NCBI RefSeq assembly: GCF_004340945.1 | Contig: NZ_SLYD01000006.1 | Coordinates: 62,001-126,000, forward strand | DNA: 64,000 nucleotides | Direction: 5' to 3' | Source of the DNA: Sphingomonas sp. PP-F2F-A104-K0414 | GTDB taxonomy: Bacteria; Pseudomonadota; Alphaproteobacteria; Sphingomonadales; Sphingomonadaceae | In this document: one piece after another, positions 7,117 through 15,527 of the stretch | How positions within the stretch are numbered: position 1 is the stretch's first letter | Layout of the letters: each line of letters opens with the position of its first letter | The notes under the pieces: model-generated | The model's database searches: none | The model's input: only the letters and a program-made list of their open reading frames with translations | What the model was told of the DNA's origin: nothing | Made by a program: the position numbers and the translations under genes

Positions 7117-9063
7117 ATGACCCTGCCCCCTCTCATCCCGCGCCGAGACATTTTCGGCAATCCCGAACGGTCCGGTGCCGGCATCAGCCCTGATGGCGAA
7201 TGGCTATGCTGGATAGCGCCGGTCTCGGGCGTAATGAATCTATGGATCGCGCCTCGAGATCGCCCTGACAACGCCATGCCAATAACAGACGACACGAACC
7301 GTGGCATCGACAATTACGGCTGGAGCTACGACAGCCGTTACCTGCTTTTTTCAAAGGATAGGGACGGCGACGAGAACTGGCATGTCTATGCCGTGCCCGT
7401 CACCGGCGGACCGTCCCGCGACCTTACTCCGCTCGAGGACGCGCAATGTGGGATCGCGGCGATCAGCCGTCACCTACCCACCGAAATTTTGGTGACGTCT
7501 AACGCCCGCGATCCCAGTTTCGCAGATCTTGTTCGGATCGACCTCGACACTGGCGTGACAACCGTCGTGGTCGAGAACCCGGGCTTCGCCTTCTTCATCT
7601 GTGACGATTGGTTCGTGCCACGTATCGCAGTTCAAAATACGATGACGGGGACGCTGGAAATACTCCGACCAAATGGTGACGAATGGTCACCTTGGATGAC
7701 ATTCTCACCTGAGGACGCTCGCAGTTCCGGCCCATCGCACCTCGATGCTGCCGGAAAAACGCTTTATTTTCTGGACAGCCGGGGTCGCGACAAGACGGCT
7801 CTGATGCAGGTTGCACTAGATGACGCCGAGCCGGTTGTGATGGCGCAGGACGACCGTGCGGATATTGGTGGGCTTATTGCTGATATCGACACCTACCGGC
7901 CCCTCGCCTACTCCGTGACCTATGAGCACCATGAGTATGTCGTGCTAGACGAGGCTATCCGGAGCGATATCGAATTTCTCGACGCAGCCGACGTTGGCGA
8001 CTGGTCGATTATGAGCCAATCGAACGACAACCGCTGGTGGACGATTGGTGCAAATTCCGATTTACGCCCCGGCCGGGCCTATTTGTACGACCGGCAGGGA
8101 AGGACGCTGACGCAACTCTATGAGTCCCGCCCGGCCCTTGCCCGCGCAACGCTCGCCCAGATGCATGCGGTCACCATACCGTCCCGCGACGGGTTGCCGC
8201 TGGTCTGCTACCTGACCTTGCCTCCAACCGGCGACGCGGGCGGCGCGACCCCTCGGACCCTTGGTCCGCAACCGTTAGTGCTAAGCGTTCACGGCGGTCC
8301 GTGGACGCGCGATACATTTGGGTTCAACGGCGAGCATCAGTGGCTCGCTAATCGGGGCTACGCAGTACTTAACGTCAACTTCCGCGGATCAAGCGGACTC
8401 GGAAAAACATTCCTTTCTGCTGGCGACCTGGAATGGGGTGCGCGTATGGACGATGATCTGAGTGATGCGGTCGCTTGGGCCGTCGACGCAGGGATTGCCG
8501 ATCCAGACCGTATCGCGATCATGGGCGGCAGCTATGGTGGTTATGCTACGTTGGCGGCCTTGACACGTAACCCGGACAAATACTGCTGTGGTATCGACAT
8601 TGTAGGCCCGTCCAACCTTGAAACGCTTCTGGGGGCGATCCCGCCCTACTGGGAGACAGAACGCGCTAAGCTGTACCGCGCGATCGGCGATCCACGCACG
8701 GACAAAGGCAAAGCACTGCTTTACGACCGGTCGCCAATGCACCGCGCCGGTGACATCCGCCGCCCGCTCCTAATCGGGCAAGGGGCGAACGACCCTCGCG
8801 TCAAGCAAGCAGAATCGGATCAGATGGTGGCGGCAATGGAACAACGCGGCGTGCCGGTGACCTATGTGGTCTACCCTGATGAGGGGCATGGTTTCCACCG
8901 CCCGCCGAATCAGGTCTCGTTCAACGCCATCGTCGAGGCATTTCTGGCCCGTCATCTCGGTGGAAGATTAGAACCGGTTGCGGCGGATGAGGTTGCCGGG
9001 GCGACATACGAGTTGCGCGGCGACGCTGCGTGGCTCGAAACCCTGTTGCCCGAGCGCGACTAA
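7117..9063 (+). CDS. S9-family prolyl oligopeptidase / acylaminoacyl peptidase
   Basis: 648 residues. An N-terminal beta-propeller covers about residues 1-370, with repeats such as ISPDGEWLCWIAPVSG and WSYDSRYLLFSKDRDGDENW. The alpha/beta-hydrolase domain has the nucleophile motif GGSYGGYA (Ser472), Asp559 in GANDPRVKQAESDQM and His591 in DEGHGFHRPP. It lacks a signal peptide, so it acts on peptides in the cytoplasm. Preceded by AAAAGGAAAACC before the ATG. Known S9 relatives include lasso-peptide isopeptidases, but general oligopeptidases are far more common. Confidence 0.93.
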   Translation: MTLPPLIPRRDIFGNPERSGAGISPDGEWLCWIAPVSGVMNLWIAPRDRPDNAMPITDDTNRGIDNYGWSYDSRYLLFSKDRDGDENWHVYAVPVTGGPSRDLTPLEDAQCGIAAISRHLPTEILVTSNARDPSFADLVRIDLDTGVTTVVVENPGFAFFICDDWFVPRIAVQNTMTGTLEILRPNGDEWSPWMTFSPEDARSSGPSHLDAAGKTLYFLDSRGRDKTALMQVALDDAEPVVMAQDDRADIGGLIADIDTYRPLAYSVTYEHHEYVVLDEAIRSDIEFLDAADVGDWSIMSQSNDNRWWTIGANSDLRPGRAYLYDRQGRTLTQLYESRPALARATLAQMHAVTIPSRDGLPLVCYLTLPPTGDAGGATPRTLGPQPLVLSVHGGPWTRDTFGFNGEHQWLANRGYAVLNVNFRGSSGLGKTFLSAGDLEWGARMDDDLSDAVAWAVDAGIADPDRIAIMGGSYGGYATLAALTRNPDKYCCGIDIVGPSNLETLLGAIPPYWETERAKLYRAIGDPRTDKGKALLYDRSPMHRAGDIRRPLLIGQGANDPRVKQAESDQMVAAMEQRGVPVTYVVYPDEGHGFHRPPNQVSFNAIVEAFLARHLGGRLEPVAADEVAGATYELRGDAAWLETLLPERD

Positions 9064-9094
9064 GTCGGGCGTCGGGGGTCCACCTTACCTCTCT

Positions 9095-9129
9095 AGCGAC
9101 GGCGGCGTCTACACGATGCCGCCGTCGCT
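9095..9129 (+). terminator. Strong hairpin after the S9 peptidase gene
   Basis: Perfect 12-bp stem AGCGACGGCGGC / GCCGCCGTCGCT with an 11-base loop, 32 bases after the peptidase stop. It has no T-run, so it may act as an RNA-stabilising stem or need Rho. The rest of 9064-9414 shows no gene I can support. Confidence 0.5.
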
Positions 9130-9414
9130 GCTTACCAGCCAAAGCTGCCGGACAAATCATGGCAGAGAACCCGTTAAACGACGTGATGGGGCGTCGGCGT
9201 TCTCGACATCAGCGCGGCCGTAACACTCCAGCGATGGCGTTGATTGACCGCGGGGCCTTCCGCAAGTCGTTCACGATTCTAAGGTCCCGGACGACCACCA
9301 GGTTGGACTCACGCTGCCAATCGGCTTTGGCGCGTTGTTTTCTGTCTCCACCTTCCGCCCCTTTTTGAATTTCCATCGACTAATACTGTACCATCCTTAG
9401 CTCGAAAGAGGCAT

Positions 9415-11037
9415 ATGAACTTCGATCTACACCGTCGCGACTTCCTACTGAGCGCGACGGGAGCGTCAACGCTGCTGATGATGGGGAACGCAGGGCCTGC
9501 GCCAGCATTTGCGATCCCGGAGCCCAAGCAGGTGCGCATGCTTGGCCGCGACAATTGGCGGCCGACCACCGCCACACGGATCGTCACGGCAGCGGTGTGG
9601 TTGCCCGAAGCGCAGCGTTTGGCAGACGATCTTGTCACCTGCGGTCTGTCGCGCGTCCGACCGCAGGTGGTGGCGCGCGGCCCCCGCCGCGGCGACATCC
9701 TGATCGGACATACCTTGGGCGGGGGAGCGGAAGCATATCGCCTCACGATAGAGCACGATCAGGTACGTATCGAAGCCGGCGACGCGGCGGGCGTCTATTA
9801 CGCGACGCGATCGCTACTCCAGCGGTTAATGCTGGCGGGTTCGGTACCGGTGGCGGTGGTCGAAGATGCGCCAGACTGCCCGCAGCGTGGTGTCATGGTC
9901 GACGTCGGCCGCAAATATTATTCGCGCGAGTGGCTAGAACGGCTGATTGTTCGCATGGGGTGGTTGAAGCTCAACATGCTTCACCTTCATCTGACAGACA
10001 ACGAAGGGTTCGGTTACTCCAGCGCGATAGATCATCGACTGGCCTCCCCGCTGCATTTAAGCCGCGACGACCTGCGATCGCTGGTTGCGCACGGAAAGCG
10101 CCACCATGTCACGCTCGTGCCCGAACTAGACGCACCGGGACACCTAGCCAGCGTCATTCGGCTGTATCCGGAACTGGCGCTTATCGCGGCCGACGGGTCC
10201 AGCACCGGACGCGCGATCGACGTGTCGATGCCCGCCGCGCGCACTCTACTGGACCGATTTATCGATGAACTGTTGCCGATCTTCCCCGGCCCAGTATGGC
10301 ATCTGGGCGGGGACGAGGTGCTGCTCACGGAGAAACCCGATCACAGCACGAACGAGCTCGACGTTCTCTTCCCGCAACTCGTTCGGCACGCGGCCCTTGC
10401 CTCCGGGCCGGGCGCGACAGCGCACGACGCGCTGAGCCTGCACCTGAATGCAATGCAAATCCGCTTGGCGGCGCACGGCAAGCGGTGCCGTGCGTGGAAT
10501 GACGGCATGCAAGGCGATGGCATCGTAGCGCTCGATCGCAGGATCGAGATCGACTATTGGGAAAATCTCGGCGGGAAGCTGAAGACGCCGCAGCAGCACA
10601 TTACGGAAGGCTTTCGACTGCTCAACGCGCATTCGCGCTACCTGTACCATGTTCTCGCCAACCCACCCTTCCCTTGGTACCCGCACCCGACCAGAGATAA
10701 GATGCTCGACGAATGGAGTGTCACGCTGTTCGAAGGGGAGAAGCTGCCGATTGCATCCTCGCCGTCTATCCTAGGCGCGCATCTGGCGGTGTGGGCCGAC
10801 CGACCGGAGGCAAGCAGCGAGCAGGAAATCGAACGCTCGCTACTCGGGCCGACCTTCGCGCTGGCGGAAAAGACGTGGAACGCGACACCGCCGCCGGGGT
10901 ACGATCGGGTAGGGTTCGTCCGTGCGCAGCAGCAACTGTCGCGCCGGATTGACAGCCGTTCGATCCTGGCCTCCGGGAAACCGGACTGGCGATCGATGTG
11001 CAATTCTGAGCACGCGACCGACAGAAGCCGCAGTTAA
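9415..11037 (+). CDS. GH20 beta-N-acetylhexosaminidase, exported
   Basis: 540 residues. The N-terminal LHRRDFLLSATGA followed by a hydrophobic run and APAFA looks like a Tat-type signal. A GH20 N-terminal domain covers about 45-150, then the TIM barrel. Visible landmarks are MVDVGRKYYSREWLERLIVR, LHLHLTDNEGFGYSS and the catalytic pair in HLGGDEV (Asp300-Glu301), then the aromatic YWENLG. It hydrolyses terminal GlcNAc/GalNAc from chitin- or peptidoglycan-type oligosaccharides in the periplasm or outside. It follows the peptidase cluster after about 350 bases and is probably a separate transcript. AGAGGC precedes the ATG. Confidence 0.92.
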   Translation: MNFDLHRRDFLLSATGASTLLMMGNAGPAPAFAIPEPKQVRMLGRDNWRPTTATRIVTAAVWLPEAQRLADDLVTCGLSRVRPQVVARGPRRGDILIGHTLGGGAEAYRLTIEHDQVRIEAGDAAGVYYATRSLLQRLMLAGSVPVAVVEDAPDCPQRGVMVDVGRKYYSREWLERLIVRMGWLKLNMLHLHLTDNEGFGYSSAIDHRLASPLHLSRDDLRSLVAHGKRHHVTLVPELDAPGHLASVIRLYPELALIAADGSSTGRAIDVSMPAARTLLDRFIDELLPIFPGPVWHLGGDEVLLTEKPDHSTNELDVLFPQLVRHAALASGPGATAHDALSLHLNAMQIRLAAHGKRCRAWNDGMQGDGIVALDRRIEIDYWENLGGKLKTPQQHITEGFRLLNAHSRYLYHVLANPPFPWYPHPTRDKMLDEWSVTLFEGEKLPIASSPSILGAHLAVWADRPEASSEQEIERSLLGPTFALAEKTWNATPPPGYDRVGFVRAQQQLSRRIDSRSILASGKPDWRSMCNSEHATDRSRS

Positions 11038-11814
11038 CGGTTTGTAAAGCCAGACCGGTGCATCCGTCATCGTCGAGGAAGGCATCGACACCTTCAACGA
11101 CCATCGCGCTTTGGCCCCCCCTGTGCATTTTCCAGACACAGATCCACGGAAGTGGCTTGATGAGCAGCAGCATAAGGCCGTTGCCATCGAGATCGAGGCG
11201 GTCGGACCAAAGATGATCGCCGGTGAGGTTGATGCCGTCCCAGCCCAGCGGCGAGAGCCGGGACAGCATAGCCGGATTAATGGGACTTCCTCGGCGCCGC
11301 CTTTCCCCGACGGTACAACCGAGATAGCGGCAGTTAAACAGAATGATAACGGCGGTGGTGACAAGGTTAGTTGCGGCCGCGCGGGTCTGCTGGGTCTGCT
11401 GGGTCTACAGACCCCGGCCACGGAAACGACCGAGCCGTTGAAGGGCAACTGCTCGGGCGCAATGCCCGCTGCGGTACGAGGTTCCAGTTATAACCCAATC
11501 TAAAGTGTAACCTTTATTTCATACCAGACGCAGTCTCAGCTCAGGACAATAAAGTGGCGTAAATACAAATAAAGTACGGTGTATATGATATTTTACATTA
11601 TCTTGTCTTAGTAGAATCCAGTCGAGATATTGCAGTGGAACTAAACGTATTCTTGCGCCCCTGCGGTGTATGGCTATCCACCGGAATGGCGGCCGGACGC
11701 TGTTTTGCTGGAAATCGTGGAATTGGGGGGAGCCAAACCGAAGAAGCGAACGTAAAGTGTGCTTCGTGAGGTTAGTGCCTCAAAGCGCTACGCCCATAAA
11801 CCCATGGAATAGCT
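11038..11814. other. Apparently non-coding or decayed stretch
   Basis: No frame here has both a credible start and recognisable protein features. A short triplicated GGGTCTGCT-type slippage tract lies at about 11383-11410, and the section after about 11500 is AT-rich. One open frame at 11111-11503 lacks a ribosome-binding site and family features and is not called. Confidence 0.5.
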
Positions 11815-12156
11815 ATGAATTTAAAATCTTGCTCTCTGGCTTGCGCTGCGTCGTTGACTTTCATGATGGCAGCCCCGGCCGCAGCGGTTGGCGACATGCC
11901 CGTCAAGCTAACTCAGTGGCAGGGGTCGATCGCTTACCGCAATGTTCGTCCCCTGCTGTCAGCGGAAAATCTGACTTGCCCGGTAGGTCAGGTCGTTTCG
12001 TCGGGCATGGTGACGGGTGGCTCAAACCCGGGCGGCGGATCGCAGATCACGACTATCATGTTCAACAAAGGCGCCAAGGTCGTCATCTCTCGATCATGGG
12101 AAACAAACAACGGTCGGAGCCCCACGGTGTCGACAAAGATCGACTGTTCGGTTTAG
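11815..12156 (+). CDS. Small secreted protein, unrecognised
   Basis: 113 residues. A clear Sec signal peptide, MNLKSCSLACAASLTFMMAA, ends at an AxA site (PAAA). The mature part is about 90 residues with two cysteines (NLTCPVGQ and the C-terminal KIDCSV) that could form one disulfide, and a Gly/Ser-rich turn (TGGSNPGGGSQ). The ribosome-binding site is weak. No family recognised. Confidence 0.65.
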   Translation: MNLKSCSLACAASLTFMMAAPAAAVGDMPVKLTQWQGSIAYRNVRPLLSAENLTCPVGQVVSSGMVTGGSNPGGGSQITTIMFNKGAKVVISRSWETNNGRSPTVSTKIDCSV

Positions 12157-12179
12157 TGGAGATATTGAAAAGGTGGCCG

Positions 12180-12424
12180 GCTACTGGGCACGCTCCGTCC
12201 GGCAGGTTGCTGACCCAGCTCGACATGAGGTCGAGCACCCGCCCGCCAGGGGGGATCGAATCGCGGTACACGCTGGTCAGTGCGCCGACAGCTGCCTCGT
12301 CAATGTGCTTGAGCAAACGCGGGGGCGCGTAAAAGCCAAGGTCGTCGCCATCATCCTGGCGTTCGAAGGCATGCGCCGGCAGTCCCAACTCGAACGCTTC
12401 GATCACGCGGTGAACCCTGGCCAA
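12180..12424 (-). pseudogene. Truncated SAM-dependent methyltransferase remnant
   Basis: The reverse-strand frame from 12424 contains FYAPPRLLKHIDEAAVGALT and IPPGGRVLDLMSSWVSNLPDG. The latter matches the SAM-binding motif I region of a methyltransferase family whose members continue for well over 100 more residues. Here the match stops abruptly after about residue 75, and the frame runs on into unrelated sequence towards 12083. Most likely a 3'-truncated relic left by a rearrangement near 12150-12200, next to the secreted gene at 11815. Confidence 0.6.
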
Positions 12425-12599
12425 GTAAACCGGCCGGTATTTGCGACCACAGCGTTCGTTCGTAGCCGTCTGCCCGAACGCAGCGCGAGATAGCGGTCGC
12501 CCTCAATCACTGACGACGGCCGAGCCATACACCGACCCCCGCAAGGCTAGAACCGCCATACCCCCAGCACGATATTCCTCGGGATCGCTGCAGGAATGA

Positions 12600-12896
12600 T
12601 CAGTTCGGATTGGTATGCGGTTCCTTGGGGCCATCGTTCAACGATCTGAGCTGCGCTTCGCGAGTTGGGTTACCACCACCATGTGGAACTGGCACATCGA
12701 TAGGGCTGTGCGGCGTTGCACCACCGCTAAGCTTTCCCGATCCACTCAGGACATCCGCGGCATCGGCACCGCCTAGCCCCCCGCCGCCCGGCGTTTCGAT
12801 CATCTGCGCATCGTCTAAAACAGTCGCCGCGTTATCCGCGTCGTTCGGCTCCGGCTTTACTTCGCCAGGTGCAATGTTCGGCTGTTCGGTTGCCAT
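12600..12896 (-). CDS. Small acidic disordered protein, unrecognised
   Basis: 98 residues rich in Pro, Gly, Asp and Asn (for example PGGGGLGGADAADVLSGSG), with no hydrophobic core, so probably disordered. AAAGGAC lies about 7 bases before the ATG, which supports real translation. No partner is evident. Confidence 0.55.
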   Translation of the reverse strand: MATEQPNIAPGEVKPEPNDADNAATVLDDAQMIETPGGGGLGGADAADVLSGSGKLSGGATPHSPIDVPVPHGGGNPTREAQLRSLNDGPKEPHTNPN

Positions 12897-13133
12897 GTCG
12901 ATGTCCTTTGCTCGCTCTAGAACCTTCCAAGCGAGGCTAGTTTCCGATTAACTCAACGATTTAACTCCTTGTTGTCAGGACACAGGAACCCCTGAGAACA
13001 CCGTCTCGGCCCACCCCACCTTATGGCCCACTCATCCAGCATTACCTGGGAGGATCAGAGGCAAATTCCGCCGCTACGCCATCATGGATATGTTCGAAAA
13101 GCTAGGCGTTTTGAACATCATCTCAGGGAGAGC

Positions 13134-13454
13134 ATGATGCCCGATACGTTCAAACCAACTGCGAAAATCGCCGCCAATGCGAAGAAGGGGCTAAAGTTGC
13201 GCGACGATTTCGGGCGAGGCGGTACGGACGTCGGGGTTCGTCGTGCCGAGCAACTGGCAGCGCAGGATGATGTGACCACCGAAGATGTGAAGTCGATGCA
13301 TAGCTACTTCGCGCGTCACGAGGTCGATAAAGACGGCAAAACACATGAGTGGGGACCGGACACTGATCCTTCTGCCGGCTATATCGCCTGGCTTCTCTGG
13401 GGAGGCGATGAGGGCAAGGAATGGGCTGATCGACACGCCGAGAAGCTCGACTAG
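13134..13454 (+). CDS. Conserved small phage-like protein, unrecognised function
   Basis: About 106 residues from tandem ATG codons at 13134/13137, preceded by AGGGAGA; the longer frame from 13023 has no such signal. It contains KIAANAKKGLKLRDDFGRGG, then RAEQLAAQDDVTTEDVKSM, FARHEVDK and SAGYIAWLLWGGDEGKEWAD. This arrangement recurs in small proteins of phages and mobile elements as I remember them. I cannot assign a function. Confidence 0.7.
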   Translation: MMPDTFKPTAKIAANAKKGLKLRDDFGRGGTDVGVRRAEQLAAQDDVTTEDVKSMHSYFARHEVDKDGKTHEWGPDTDPSAGYIAWLLWGGDEGKEWADRHAEKLD

Positions 13455-13583
13455 AGGGCTGTCGGAACGGCAGGTCGCGATCACGATCGGCATTCGATCA
13501 CGGTTCATCACCACTTTTAACGCGGATGGCCAGCGCGATGCCGTTGGCGCTCCTCACTCCTGTAATTGATCGGCGCCTGTCAG

Positions 13584-14119
13584 ATGTACGTTCTCCTGTT
13601 CGCTGCGACCGCAGCCCTAGTGCAATCTCCGGTTGCCGGATCCGTTGTGAAGCCAGGCACGATAGCGATCGTTGCTGCTGACAGTCCGACCACGTCTCCC
13701 GCTATCACCAAACCGTTCAAAGACGCCGTTCGGCGAACGCTCCTTTGGACACCTTTCCTGCCCCTGCCCGACGCAAACCACAGCCTTTACATCGCCAAGG
13801 TTGAGGTATCGCAGACCCAGCGCGGCGTTGTCCGGTCCGGCGACGACCGATCGGATAAGCCGGGCATGGCGGCTGGTTTTGGAGGCCCGTCGCTGACTTT
13901 GCCCTCGGGGAGGATCAACTGCACGGTCTGATCGTGACCCGGCTCGAAGTGACCGTGTCGTTGCGCCGCGACGATCACGTGGTTTGGACAGGGCAGGCGA
14001 CCACGGTGCGCGCTAGCGGCACACGAACAGGCGACCCCTCGGTTGTTGCAGCAGCCCTGTCCGATGCCCTCCTGACGTGGTTTCCCCGGCAGCTGCCGGG
14101 ACCGTTGTCTGTCCCGTAA
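13584..14119 (+). pseudogene. Frameshifted secreted/lipoprotein-like gene
   Basis: Two consecutive frames look like one protein. The first (from ATG 13584) begins with a signal peptide, MYVLLFAATAALVQSPVAG, and ends in a Gly-rich GFGGPSLTLPSG then a stop at 13931. The second, from GTG 13934 and open upstream as HGLIVTRLEVTVSLRRDDH, continues with a typical outer-envelope lipoprotein-like beta segment, VVWTGQATTVRASGTR. A 1- or 2-base indel near 13900-13925 would join them. If the base calls are right the gene is broken. Alternatively they are two coupled small genes. Confidence 0.5.
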
Positions 14120-14141
14120 GACTTACCGGGTAAGGCGATTA

Positions 14142-15377
14142 TCAGCCTCTGATCTTCGACAACACGCGCGCCGCGACATTGCTCCTGGCTGCAAGCTTCC
14201 GCCCATAGCGTAGCGCTGTCGACGGTGAAGACCATCGCAGCGCCTGTGCAATGCCAACGCCGTCCTCCCCGGCCGCAAACAGATCCTGCGTCAGCCCTAC
14301 GCGCAGCGAGTGGCTCGACAGGGCACGCGCCGCCTCCTCAACCTTCGCGATCGGCATCTCTACCAGCCCCTGATCGAATGCACTCAGCGCCACACGCCGA
14401 TAGATGCCGTTGACTCCCTGCCGACTCAGTGAGGCCGTCCCGACGGTGTAGACCGTCCTCGCCGGTTCGGCCTTCTTGCCCTTGAGCTTCTCCTGCCAGT
14501 GCCGCGTGTGCCCCGGGATTGCCTCGTACGCCATCGGCGGAACCGCAGCGCGGAGACGGCGCCGATCGACCCCGACGCGGCGGAAGACGGGCCCCTCGGT
14601 AATCGCACTCGCGACCAGCCAGGCGCCGACCCGGCGCATCGTGTCCGCGGACAGCCAGCCCCAGGCTCCCTGCCCTTCCTGATCGGTCTTGGACGATGGG
14701 ATGAACAGGAGCGCCGATCCATCGCTGTGTGGATCGATATGCGCGACGGTGACGGCGACGAGCTCGCTGACCCGCAGTCCAGCGTCATAGCCGAGCGACA
14801 GCAGCGCGCCATCACGCAGGCCCTGCAGATCGCCGCCACAGGCGCCTAACAGCGCGGTCAGCGTGAACCCCTTGGTATGGGGATCTAGCGAGGCCCCGAA
14901 GCGCAACGGGGCCGCCTGGCGTTGGGCCGCGCCACGACGCCGGCGCAGGCCCTTGAGCGCAGCGCGGACCATCACGTGGCTCGTCGGCGCGTGCCCCCTC
15001 TCCTGCAGGCCTGACAGGCCGTGTGCGGTGGCAAGACTGGCAACCCGCCGCGCGACCGTGGCCGGCTTGGCACCCCGCGCCTCGAGCATGGCAATGTAGC
15101 GGACCAGGTTTTCGGGCTCGGCGGGCAGCGGGGCGACACGGATGTCCTCACACCAAAGCAGATAGCAGGCCAGGTCCGACGCCAGCGCCGCCTTGCTCGC
15201 CGCGGCCATAGCGCCGAGCTGCGCCGCGAAACCGATCTCGCTGACAGGGCCGGCATCAGCCGGCAGCGCAATGCCAAGCAACCGGGTAACGCGGGCATCG
15301 ATTGGCTCAACTATCCCACGCCGCGCTCGGATCGGCAGCCCCTCGCCGTCGGTGCGGTGGACGACGATCTCGCTCAT
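14142..15377 (-). CDS. Tyrosine recombinase / site-specific integrase
   Basis: 411 residues. The N-terminal SAM-like core-binding domain covers about 60-160. The catalytic domain has Arg in YDAGLRVSELVAVTV, the HxxR box in ALSSHSLRVGLTQDLF and the nucleophile Tyr in STALRYGRKLAARS near the C-terminus. It resembles plasmid/transposon recombinases rather than XerC/D. It is transcribed away from an almost palindromic 25-bp element 62 bases upstream of its start. Probably resolves or integrates this element. Confidence 0.9.
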   Translation of the reverse strand: MSEIVVHRTDGEGLPIRARRGIVEPIDARVTRLLGIALPADAGPVSEIGFAAQLGAMAAASKAALASDLACYLLWCEDIRVAPLPAEPENLVRYIAMLEARGAKPATVARRVASLATAHGLSGLQERGHAPTSHVMVRAALKGLRRRRGAAQRQAAPLRFGASLDPHTKGFTLTALLGACGGDLQGLRDGALLSLGYDAGLRVSELVAVTVAHIDPHSDGSALLFIPSSKTDQEGQGAWGWLSADTMRRVGAWLVASAITEGPVFRRVGVDRRRLRAAVPPMAYEAIPGHTRHWQEKLKGKKAEPARTVYTVGTASLSRQGVNGIYRRVALSAFDQGLVEMPIAKVEEAARALSSHSLRVGLTQDLFAAGEDGVGIAQALRWSSPSTALRYGRKLAARSNVAARVLSKIRG

Positions 15378-15438
15378 GCGGGCCGCGCCCGCCGGTCTGA
15401 TTTACCCTGCATTCCAGCTTCGTAGCACATCCCTTTAG

Positions 15439-15463
15439 TTACCATAATGTCCGATTATGGTAA
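15439..15463. repeat. 25-bp perfect inverted repeat, possible recombinase core site or operator
   Basis: 10-bp arms TTACCATAAT and ATTATGGTAA separated by GTCCG. It is located between the recombinase and the divergent gene at 15528. Arm length and a 5-base spacer resemble crossover sites of tyrosine recombinases; an operator for the divergent promoters is the alternative. Confidence 0.6.
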
Positions 15464-15527
15464 GTCACCTTTATTGCTAAAAGATGCTGCCTAGTGATTT
15501 ACAGTTTACTAGCGTACTGCCATCTCT

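Noticed and set aside
7117..9063. Calling the S9 enzyme a lasso-peptide isopeptidase
   Set aside because: No lasso B/C maturation genes or signal peptide; general oligopeptidases share the same triad.
10766..11269. Reverse frame containing DLDGNGLMLLLIKPLPWIC, reminiscent of the DUF4102 integrase arm domain
   Set aside because: It overlaps the GH20 gene, has no ribosome-binding site, and the resemblance is limited to one short stretch without the rest of an integrase.
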